A stretch of 64,000 bases of DNA from Paragonimus westermani (Eukaryota; Platyhelminthes; Trematoda; Plagiorchiida; Troglotrematidae), in contig QNGE01000940.1 of the NCBI GenBank assembly GCA_008508345.1, positions 78,154 to 142,153 of the forward strand, written 5' to 3'. The notes under the pieces are model-generated. The model made no database searches, was not told where the DNA came from, and saw nothing but the letters and a program-made list of their open reading frames with translations. Both the position numbers and the translations under genes were made by a program. Numbering within the stretch: the first letter of the stretch is position 1; each line of letters starts with the position of its first letter. Positions 42,590 through 51,766 of the stretch are shown one piece after another.

Positions 42590-43127
42590 TGTAGTGAGAT
42601 CGCCTTCGACGTCCCCGAAATTCTAAACTCCGCGTGACGTGAGAGTTGCCTCGCCAGTACCACCGCGCCGGTTTACATTACCTTGTATATGTAAACTCAC
42701 TACAAACCACTAGCATCAAAGCTAGTGGGCCGGCATAAATATCGCAGTTTTGCTCGTAGCTGTAATATGAATCCGCATCGTTTCTACTGCTGTAGGTTAC
42801 ATTCACAAAGATGACAATATTGAGCTATTACCGTTAGGAACGCCGCTCAACCAGCCTAACGCTTGTTTGAAATCCAAAGGTCGACTGGAATTTTCCGTCG
42901 ACGCACTCTTCCACACTGGCGTCTGCTGTGCGGTTGTGCTAAAGGCGCTCCCACGTCCAGCTCCCTAGCACCCTTTAATTGCTACGTTGAAGTCTGTTGT
43001 GAACGGTGAGTAAACCAATAAATAAAGTTTGTTTGCAGACTCATCGTTTTCTTCCTGCGACTCCCGATTCACGGTAGCATAAGGTTGGGGAAACTCCGGG
43101 GGTGCGAAATCAGGATCTAGCACTACA
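42590..43127 (+). repeat. Gypsy 3' LTR
   Basis: 538 bp with perfect terminal inverted heptamers TGTAGTG...CACTACA. Interior identical to the 5' LTR; ends differ. Confidence 0.88.
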
Positions 43128-43209
43128 CCGTTCTACTCTCGATTCACAGTTGATTTTGGAGATAAGAATATACCTCCATTTGACTCTCTCCAACAAAATT
43201 TTCTTTTGG

Positions 43210-43820
43210 CCCAATTATTATAATGATGCATATCTCTCAACACATTCGAGAGTAGCACGCTCTGTTGTGCGAGGTCATTGCATATAGCCACAGGCGATAG
43301 AAAACAAATAACTAAACAGTGGCATTAACGTAAAATCTGCTACCAAAATGTGCGTGCTCAGAAGTGATCGTCGTTCACAACGTTCGACGCACACAGCAGA
43401 GGAATAGATAGTTCGCTCGCTTCGCAGATTGAGTCCCAAAAATGTTATATCGCATCAAATTACCTGTGATAAGGTTATGTGCTAGTTGATCTTTTAACTG
43501 ATTCGAGGTTACTCGGGGGAGAACGTCCAGATGAATCTTCAGCGTGTTTCGTCACTACTTGATGTAACCAATATGAAAAACTGCTGAAATATTTCGGGTT
43601 TGACGAGACAGCACAGAAACTTCCAAAATCCACCGAACGATTGGACAGACTCCAGCGGAGAACTTCGTGGATTGCTGGAAACCGTCGAAAAGTTGAAAAT
43701 CTTGCGAATTGTTTGGCCGAGACGAGGTTTCGTGCATCCATTCGTCACGGAAATTTTCCTCGCACAACGGATGTTTATGGGAATAAAAAGCAGAACGCAG
43801 TGTTACATGTTTGGTCACCA
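43210..43820 (+). repeat. Old dispersed repeat, copy 2 (pairs with 19640-20530)
   Basis: Colinear with 19640-20530: ATATCTCTCAA and TCATTGCATATA near 43230-43280, then the readable segment ELRGLLETVEKLKILRIVW / VTEIFLAQRMF at 43660-43780. Both copies have a plus-strand frame with similar residues, which hints at a coding origin. The family is not recognised. Confidence 0.4.
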
Positions 43821-44279
43821 TATTATCTATAACGAATAAGGTGTATGCAACATTTTTTTGGCAAAGACTATGCGACATTACTCCTTCTGCTCTGGTAATG
43901 AAACATATCCCTTCCAACTAGTTGTTGTGGCATTTCGCGATTGCCTCAGGATTTTCCCAAACGACCAGAATGTTGATTCGACGGCTGACAGGCACTATAG
44001 TTCATATATGACCAGGCTGCTGGACATACTAATAAGCACCAACTTCACATTTCCCAGCAATCTGGGTGGTGCTTGCATATGATTAAACACATGAATAAAA
44101 ATGTTTGGTGGTGCAGTGGTTTCGTGAGCATCCAGTAGACCGGATGCTGGGTGGAGGTGTAGTAATAGATACAACAAACTGTTTAAGACGATCAGTTTTC
44201 GGGGAGAGCTCGACATTTTGGACGCGTGTGTTCGTTATATGCAGCCGACGGCCAAATTTTACCCGGAACACTGCCAAAA

Positions 44280-44890
44280 GTCATCATGGGCTGCACAATG
44301 TTTGAAGACAGTCATTGTATTCGATAACGTAAGACAACTGTCTAAACCTTTTTAAAACGCTGAATGTTGCTACTAGATCTGACTCGATTTGGAAGTTTAT
44401 GCCAAATGTAGGAATACTTTACAATGAAGGAGTTCGCGTGTATTTTTCCCGAGATAGCAGGGTTAACAAAGCGGAGCCCTTATCGCCCAGACATTATGGT
44501 GAGTTGTGTTGTGAGTGGACGGTAAACGTTGTGGTGATGGCATCCGTATGTATAATTTTACGAAGGATTTTCAGGTTCAACTTTAGTCTTTGTAACCAAA
44601 GTGGGTCAATACCAAGTGGTTGACAGCGTTGTCTATAGGTGAATAAAGAAGGGTACCCTAATAAGCTTTCAACAAATGTCGGTCGAAGGTTACCTAGCGC
44701 AAGCCTATCAAACTTGCATAGATGGCAGTAGATGAATGTGCAATACTCAAATTGAGGTCGTGCACACATTTGGTCAAGCGTTAGCCTCGCAGCCGGTATA
44801 CTGGACGTCTTTCTGGTACAGTCTATTGCTCTTTCATTTTCGGCTATCCGAAAATATACTAGTTCGGAAAAATTACTAATGCCGATGTTT
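44280..44890 (-). pseudogene. LINE subfamily A C-terminal fragment
   Basis: Minus strand from about 44890: degraded ISNFSELVYFRIAE, then SIPAARLTLDQMCARPQFEY, CTFIYCHLCKFDRLAL and DPLWLQRLKLNLKIL, closer to subfamily A (NLPAAKLTLYKMCARPQLEY) than to B. The frame breaks at 44494 and continues as YSYIWHKLPN. RT catalytic blocks are missing, so it is a 5'-truncated dead copy. Confidence 0.7.
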
Positions 44891-45109
44891 CTGAGTTCTT
44901 TCGACGCTCAAGTCTCTCGGATGAACATCCCATTTGGAACGAGCTGCCGCAGATCGGGCTATGTGAACGCCTCCGGAATAGACAGCGCGGGAACCGCAAA
45001 AATGCTGATTCATTCAAACTCACATCAAACATGTTTCGTATTATTGTTGTTTCATTATTTTATCAACAATAAAATGTGCAATCAGACTGAAGAGACCAAT
45101 ACTACCATT

Positions 45110-45265
45110 TGGGAATAATAATAATGGTATATTTCTCGAGGCACTTGTGAGAAACGCACTCTGGAAAGCGTGATCAACGCATTGATTTTTAGCATATGAA
45201 TAAGTGAACACCAAGCTTGAAAATTGTACATCGAGTCAATTATATGAGAAGAGCAACAAAACAGA
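45110..45265 (-). repeat. Short dispersed repeat with (ATT)n end, copy 1
   Basis: Shares with 55455-55612 and 62396-62553: AATAATAATAATG, then CTCGA, GTGATCAACG, ATTTTTA.GCATAT and GAACACCAAG. On the minus strand it ends in an ATT microsatellite, like the 3' tails of some LINE or SINE insertions. Length about 155 bp. Confidence 0.5.
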
Positions 45266-46907
45266 CAAAAACGGACATTATATGAATGCAAAATTCAAGT
45301 CTAGGTAGGAAACTTCGAGCTTCATGGTTCTGAGAAGATAGTGCTGGGGGTCTGCACAATTCGATAAAATAATTGATTTGTTACATCAATTTGGACTCCA
45401 CAAGGTGATCGCTGGCCTGTTGCTCAGGGTCATACCAAAAAACGGTGGTTGGAGGATAGAGAGAATGTATTGCCGAAGAATTTGGCCATTATTCCATGTA
45501 GGTAACCCCGAAAAAATGGGCAGAAAATTTTTCATGATGTGGGCGAGGTGGGGACGCATTAACTTTCGTGGGAAGCGCATGGACTTCTCGACCGGACGTC
45601 ATTCTTCCTAAAAATTTCGAGAAGCTTGCGATATGCACAACTATTGCGGAATTTGAGTCCGGGCGGGGTGGGATGTTTTCTCGCGCGGGATATATCAGTA
45701 AAACCAAGAATGGAGAGAGGAATTTTGAGATACTCGGGATAACGTGAAACCAACTACCCTGTGAACACAATCGGCGGAAAAATAAGCGGAAAAAAGCGTG
45801 AAATCAGAGTCAGTACGCCGCTTATTTGTGATTGGTTGCATGTCACCACCTACGCACGGCTGCTGCTCGATGTCACTGAGATGACGAATCTAGGTGTTGT
45901 AATCTCACCATGCGATGCTCGAGGTCGCAGGGTGGTGGGGACTGATCGATATGTCTGGGCTTGTCGATTGGATGCATCCGTCGGACCATGGACGTAATTG
46001 TGACCGTTGTCGAATGACGCAATTAATCGTGGGTGGGTAAATGTGTCGACGCAGACTGCTTCTAATCAATACATACACCGGTTGTTGGCGTGCCTCTAGG
46101 TTTTTATTAAGGAGGTGAATTGGGGTTTGCGTTCACCGTTTTTGGGCGTGACTCCTCAAGCACTCCTCCATTACCACTACACAAAGTTGTGTGAAGGCAA
46201 AGATGGGAGTATAAATAAGTATAAATAATTTTGTATGCTGTTTTTAAAAGTGTTCGCCATATAGCTGGTTTATGTCTTTGTGAGCAAGTTTGGTGTGCAC
46301 TGGCTGCGTTCAGTACAGCATTGTGACCAGTAAACTACTTGATCAGGCGTTTTTGTACTGATGTTGTTGTACGACAGTTTGGTCAACTGTGGTTCACATG
46401 TACTTTCCTATTGTTCATTACGGCAAGTCGAGAATGAGCCGAAGTCGACGAACACACAAGAAGTCAATACAACTGCCATCGAAGAGGACTGTCAATCGTT
46501 GGAAGCGGCGATGCATGTTAACAGTGGACTCCACTGATTAGTCCGAGGGTGGTATCCTTAGGACAACACAGAAAAAGTAGGTGTTTTTCCACGTGCTATT
46601 TTATCTCTTTAGGTGACGTTGTTCTCAAGGGCACAGGCACTAGCAGTTGGTCAACCGCAGGGGGAATGTGGAGCAGTCTCCAAAGTGATAGAAGGTTTGG
46701 AAGAGTGGGTCACATAATATGGGATTCCCAGATGGGCGGTTACAGCACTCTTAGGAATAATCAATCCGTTGGCGAGATCTATGCCAACTGATGTTCGTTC
46801 TTTGATGAGTGATTGCCCTTCAAAATCAGTGTGGTGAACAGTTTGCTCACTTTGGTTTGCAAACGACAGTGGTGAGGAAACATCACTTTGAAATCAAATA
46901 CATGCAG
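45266..46907. other. No firm gene; possible 5' region of the DUF4806 gene
   Basis: Two TATAAATA motifs at 46210 and 46220 and a short ATG frame at 46361-46537 (58 codons) precede the DUF4806 exons on the same strand. I could not connect them by convincing splice sites. A plus frame at 45378-45611 and a minus frame at 45489-45770 are unrecognised. Confidence 0.35.
46210..46227 (+). promoter_or_regulatory. Candidate TATA box pair upstream of the DUF4806 gene
   Basis: TATAAATA occurs at 46210-46217 and again at 46220-46227, about 0.7 kb upstream of the first supported exon. Flatworm promoters often lack TATA boxes, so this is only suggestive. Confidence 0.2.
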
Positions 46908-47678
46908 GAAATGGCTTAGAAGAAAAAATCACTGAGAAAGATCTACAAGAGATCCATTCATCTTTTTCGAATGCTCTAAATGGTAACAGCGTGTTTTGCA
47001 CCTAATACAATTCCTCAGAGGTAGCCCACGGTATCATTGTGCAAATTAACTCATCACGGGCAACCACGGAGCGGATGACTGCCGAAATAACGCGACAAGC
47101 GAATAAAAAGACGCCTTGTTTGCCTTTACCGGTAACCTCAGTGACGCAGTTGGAAGAAACTGATAGAAAAATGTTGCAGTGCAAGTTCCAATCCGTTATG
47201 GTAAGTGGTGAGATCAGTAACCAGTTGAGTTTTTTTCGGGCTGATTTTTTTCAGGGTATCAGTGCCCCCAGTGCTGCAGTTCTTCTTCGTAATATGATGG
47301 AACGATTGATGACAAGGACAGTTGCTGCACAAATCACCTATTCCGGTGCACACAACACGTTTGCATTCAAAAGCACACAACTAAAGGAATTTTCAATAGG
47401 TATGGCCTGCCATCTACCTTCATTTCTTCCCGTAAACAGGACAAGTACACGACAGAACGGATGAGCAACCACCCCTGACGGTGTGCTTAATGAATACTGT
47501 AAGGCGTGGTTACATTGGGCACGGGACAAACTGTCCATTCTACAATCGTCCACACAAAATAGTAAAGACATCAACCTGGTAAGCTTGCGGTTACATGGTG
47601 GCATTCTTACTTATGCAGGAGAAGAAAGTGATCGTGGACCTAGACGAATCGGACGCTTTCAACCTGGATGGCCATTAA
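46908..47678 (+). CDS. DUF4806-domain protein gene, partial (five exons visible)
   Basis: Exons inferred at 46908-46982, 47019-47200, 47255-47399, 47466-47578 and 47619-47678 (TAA stop), joined by GT-AG introns of 36, 54, 66 and 40 bp; another 36-bp intron (46872-46907) may precede. All junctions keep frame. The product reads LPLPVTSVTQLEETDRKM, then LLRNMMERLMTRTVAAQITY, GAHNTFAFKSTQLKEF and EYCKAWLHWARDKL. This follows the DUF4806 pattern (start of domain, RRIMxRLxxxxLAxxxxWxG, KxAFxxTxL, xxWLxxAxDR). The domain's function is not established. It occurs in animal proteins, some linked to transposons. AATAAA lies 38 bp after the stop. The N-terminus is not located. Confidence 0.62.
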
Positions 47679-47715
47679 CATTTCGTATGTTGTACATGTA
47701 TAAGTAGTTAATTTC

Positions 47716-47721
47716 AATAAA
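47716..47721 (+). terminator. Polyadenylation signal of the DUF4806 gene
   Basis: AATAAA 38 bp downstream of the inferred TAA stop, followed by a T-rich stretch (TTAATTCTCTGTATTG). Confidence 0.45.
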
Positions 47722-47869
47722 TGTTAATTCTCTGTATTGCGCACTTTGTTTTCTCTTCGATGGAACCTGCGAAAAGGCCACGGTTAAACGGTTGGTTAGC
47801 TTATGTGGCTGCAGGAGTGGAGGGGGATATAGGTCCGACCAGGGTACGCACTGGGCTAATAATCGGCGG

Positions 47870-48060
47870 AAATCGTAGTGAGAATAGCGGATTTCGGCGT
47901 GCATCGTGCTGCGTTCCTATTGGTCCGCACAACCTCCATGCATGATTGGTCCGAAAAAACGTAGTGGAAACGGAGTTTGCTGTGGACACAACGCCGATTT
48001 CACTACGATCCCACCTGATTGGCCGCTTGAAGAAAAGAGCGAAAATCGTAGTGGAAAAAG
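47870..48060. promoter_or_regulatory. Cluster of ATTGG boxes and CGTAGTG heptamers
   Basis: ATTGG (inverted CCAAT) at 47919, 47945 and 48018; CGTAGTG at 47874, 47960 and 48047 and inverted (CACTACG) at 48001. The inverted 9-mers CACTACGAT (48001) and ATCGTAGTG (48045) could fold together. Four copies of one heptamer in 180 bp are unlikely by chance. This may be a promoter with NF-Y-type sites or a small foldback element. No gene start is evident beside it. Confidence 0.35.
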
Positions 48061-48701
48061 CGTTTTTGCTCATAGGGTGTGTGAGCTATGACGAACAATG
48101 GAACATGTGGTATTCTGACATAACCTCCTACGTGACGTTAATAGCATTGTGTTGGTTGATGAAATATATACCACATGCGAACAGCTGCTATTGAATGACG
48201 CGAAAGGAGATCGATTATGAGCTATTCCTTGTGTACGATTATTGCCGAATTTAGATGTCAGTTGTCTTTGTACAGACGGTATATAGAATGAGAAGAATGT
48301 TCAACAATACCGAGAGGTTGCCGGGTGGTCTATCGGGGAGGAAAAGGAAGAGTTGCGACTCGAGGTTATTATGCAGTCATGAGACGAACAGGTTGAGTTT
48401 TTCGAATGATTTTACATGTCCAGTTTCTGCATAGTGGTTTAAAACTCAGTCACACGAGCTATCAAAAAGTATGGGGTAAGGGTGTATCAGGATGATTGGG
48501 TTGTTACTAACGGGCATGTATATTGACACCTATACGTGTTGACTCTAGACATGTTATCGTGTTCGCTGGCAAGTCTGAAATTACAAGATCTATCCTGAAA
48601 GCGGTAGTTTTGATCGGTTCGAGAGGTGCGTGATTTAACATCACGCAAAACAGGGGTTTCTTCGTCAGATGTCATCAGGTCCGTTTTCGAAGATAACGTC
48701 C

Positions 48702-49974
48702 TCATACAAGTAGAGCTTGAAAATGGACATGACGTTCGTCATCGTTAGGAAAGTTTCTAAGTTTCGTTTGGTGCATATTCTTACTGGACCTAATTGCATA
48801 CGGAAGTGTGATCCAAATGCAGGAATATTTTACCAGGAAAAAATTTGAACGCAGTTTTTCCCGAGATTTAAGAGCTGCCAAGCTGAAGTCTTTGTTTCTG
48901 AGGTTGTCCTTTGGCCTGTGTTTTAAGCTAGTCGCGGAGCTGACGGTGAATTTACTGCCATAGACCAAACTATACATGAGTGAAAGGTTAAACTTGAGTC
49001 GCCGCAACCAGAGAGGATCGATTACATGCGTTCGGCAGCGTTCTCTGTAACTCAGAGAAGATGGATAACCCAATAAGCTTTTCGTGAATGCACGTTGGAG
49101 GCTTTCCAGAGTTAGCCTATCAGACTTGCGCAGGTGGCCATATATGAACGTGCAGTACTCAAACTGGGGTCGTACGCATAGTTTATAAAGATGCAACCGT
49201 GCAGCAGGTAGGAAGAATGAGTGTTTAATGTAACCTATCATCCATCTTGTTTTAGCGACTAGGAAAGATATGTTCTGCGAAGTTGAATGAGTTTGAGTAG
49301 CGCATTCCCAGGTCACGTACTGAGTTGGCGGTTAGTATGCTGTGACCGTCCAGTTTTATAGAGCCAACTGGTACGTGAAAACCATGCACAACGATAGTGG
49401 ATTTATTGGTTGAAAATTTCATCAGCCAAGTTTGACACCAAATCTCCAATGACATGAGGTCCTTCCGTATATTTTTTAAACATGGATTTAGATTGCCAGG
49501 AGGGAAGCTGTATACAAGTTTGATATCGTTAGCGAATAGGAATAGTTTGTCATGCTTGATTACTTGACATACACCGTTTATATATATGAGAAAGTGTAAC
49601 AATCCCAGAACACTTCCTTGTATCATCCCACTAGTGACTGTTCTGGGCTTTGAGCTATTGTCTCCTATTTTCACTGTTTGTGTGCTGCCCGTAATGTATG
49701 AGGAAAACCAGCTAAGTGATGAATCACGTATACCAGAGGATGCCGTTTTGAGCAATAGACGCTCACGAGGCACATGACCGAAAGCCTTCGCCATGTCCAA
49801 CAGTATATTAATAATCACCTCTCCGGCGTCAGTAGATTCTGTCACGCAGTTAAGAACTTCAAGCTGGTATATCATGCAAGAACGCTTGTTGAGAAACCCA
49901 TGCTGGAAGTGGTTCATAAGGTTTCCTGATAACGATAATTCGACCATGCGACATTTTATTATCCTTCCCAACAT
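48702..49974 (-). pseudogene. LINE subfamily B RT, catalytic motif mutated
   Basis: Minus strand: HGFLNKRSCMIYQLEVLN, ILLDMAKAFGHVPRERLL, GMIQGSVLGLLHFLIYING, then FLFANDIKLVYSF where family members have FADD: the first catalytic Asp of the doublet is Asn. AFGHVP likewise replaces AFDRVP. A frameshift near 49290 divides it; the second frame reads CVRPQFEYCTFIYGHLRKSD and DPLWLRRLKFNLSLMYS. Enzymatic death is expected from the D-to-N change alone. Confidence 0.8.
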
Positions 49975-50225
49975 CCTAGTACAAATTGAGGTATGGTTAA
50001 TGGGACGATAATTGCCGACTTCACGTCGCGATCCACTTTTATAGCGGGGCTTAATTGTAGAGTTCTTCCACTGAAGAGGTAAGGAACCTGATGTTAGAGA
50101 AAGTGTATAAATATTAAGCAGAAGTGGAGGGATATCGTTCCCTCCGTATTTTAGAGCAATAAGGTGAATGCCATCAGGGCCAGGTAAGTAAAAGGTTTGA
50201 TAATAGCTAACTCAGTGCGTATGAG

Positions 50226-51005
50226 CTATGCATCAATAGGGATGTGGCTTAGGAACGTACTTGTACTTACAGGAGGAGGTGGGGGCAGCATGTGATCTTC
50301 GACGTTGAGGAAAGCAGGAAAATATGGATTAAAAACCTCACAGACAGCTAGAGGATCATCTACAGTTGTTTTGTCCTGCAGTGTCACTACTGTGATGGCT
50401 AGGTCTCTCCCATTGTTCCTGCGTCTCATCAACTGCGAGCTCTTATTTGTGCTTTTAAGCGCACGTTATTCTTCATTCATGTGGAACATTTTGGTTCTAT
50501 ATTCAATTGCATTGAACACTTTATGCATTTGCGTGATGAGAGAGAAGTCGCATGTTTACCGGTACCGTGATTTGAGACTTTTGAGATTGCCTGGCTCCTT
50601 TAGAGTGAGACTCATGCCGTTACCGTACACATTACGGTGTTTTGAATTTTGCTGGGCCAAGATGTTCATGCAGTACCTGAAGTGTTCGTTAAATGCCTCG
50701 GTTGGAATACCAGGATCGGAGGTAAGAGAAAACTTTCCATTTCAGAGATCTCAGCAGTGTGGTGAACACGTTCCAGTCGACGAATTTTGTTTGACGGTAG
50801 TGTAAGACGGTCGACTCTTTAACAGCTTCTAAGTCGGACGTTAAGTTTACTATGTTATGATCACTTCCTTGAAATAGTTCCAAGAAGGATACAGTGGCAG
50901 AAGAGGTGCCTGTGGTAAAGATTGGGTCTAGAGTGTGGCCTAGTCTAGTGGGCAATAAAACATGTGTGTACGTGGTGAAAACGTGCGTCTGGCAGAGGGA
51001 AGGTA
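50226..51005 (-). pseudogene. LINE subfamily B endonuclease C-terminus and linker
   Basis: The frame fused to gypsy RNase H at 50689-51084 continues as HVLLPTRLGHTLDPIFTTG, SFLELFQGSDHNIVNL (SDHN catalytic block) and TKFVDWNVFTTLLRSLKW. 50226-50432 reads RRRNNGRDLAITVVTLQDK and TTVDDPLAVCEVFNPYF, the linker before RT. Frames change between them. Confidence 0.7.
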
Positions 51006-51766
51006 CCATGGGGTTGGATGAAGTGTTTAAGGAGTAGGTTAGCGGTTTATGGTCGGTGTAAACAGCGAAGGTCCTGCCTTCCACTAAGTGGCGGAATCGC
51101 GGATGCCCAAATAGATAGTTAACAATTCTCTACCGAAAGTGCTATAGCGGGATTCCGCGGGTTGTAAGCGTTTGGAGAGAAAAGTTGAAGGGTGCCACTG
51201 ATTTTCAACGAGCTGTTTTGAAACAGCACCAAAAGTTGTGTCCGAAGCATCGGTCACAATGGACAATGGTGCGTTCGGATTAGGATGGGCAAGGAGAGCT
51301 AGTTCGGCTACCGCATCATTGAGCTTAACGAACGCCGCGCGTGCGACCTCGGTGAACAGAAATTTGCGTTCACCTCCGCGGACGAGATCAGTCATTGGCC
51401 ACATTATGTGCGCGCAATGAGGTATGAAGCGTCTGTAGTAGTTGACCAGACCACTAAAACGGCGAAGTTGCTTAAAGGAATTTGGATCAGGGTATTCACG
51501 AATAGCTCTAACTTTATCCGTGAGTGCGGCGATTTCCTTTTCTGAGACCTTATGACCCAGAAATTCTATCGTGGCCTTACCTAATCCGTATTTAGTGGGA
51601 TCAACCGCGACACCGTGTTGGTTCAGACGTTCCAGTAAGGTGCGGAGATATGTGACGTGTTCTTCCTGTGAAGAATTGGCTACCAAAAGGCCAAAGGGAG
51701 TTATAACTGCGGTTTTGGGTATGTCCTTTTTGGCTACCGGGATCTGGTGATATGCGCGTACATTAG
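51005..51766 (-). pseudogene. Ty3/gypsy RT-RNase H fragment lacking YxDD
   Basis: Minus strand from 51766: VRAYHQIPVAKKDIPKTAVI and TPFGLLVANSSQEEHVTYL, then GLGKATIEFLGHKVSEKEI, LVNYYRRFIPHCAHI, SIVTDASDTTFGAV, STFGRELLTIYL and FAVYTDHKPLTYSLN. In intact gypsies about 40 residues, including the YxDD catalytic motif, lie between TPFGL and LVAxSSxEEH; here they are missing in frame. The RNase H ends abruptly at LINE sequence. It is distinct from the gypsy at 35.5-43.1 kb. Confidence 0.8.

Larger units (their letters stand above)
35538..43127 (+). mobile_element. Ty3/gypsy LTR retrotransposon with a LINE inserted in its protease
   Basis: Two direct LTRs of 538 bp (35538-36075 and 42590-43127) enclose a primer site, gag, a finger motif, protease, RT, RNase H and integrase in gypsy order, then a polypurine tract. 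A subfamily A LINE fragment (about 37203-39182, including a 402-bp gap) splits the protease. Gag has in-frame stops, RT has two frameshifts around its catalytic motif and the integrase lacks one catalytic Asp, so it is dead. No clean target-site repeat was found (CCATC against CCGTT). Confidence 0.88.
48198..51005 (-). mobile_element. LINE subfamily B, 5'-truncated
   Basis: From about 51005 down to 48198 (minus): C-terminal endonuclease, linker, RT and 3' UTR. It begins inside the endonuclease, directly against a gypsy fragment. Its 3' end matches that of the 28.2-33.1 kb copy. Many frameshifts and a mutated catalytic motif make it inactive. Confidence 0.78.

Noticed and set aside
50689..51084. 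An open frame joining gypsy RNase H to a LINE endonuclease
   Set aside because: The two halves belong to different elements that abut near 51005. The shared frame is accidental and no fusion function is implied.
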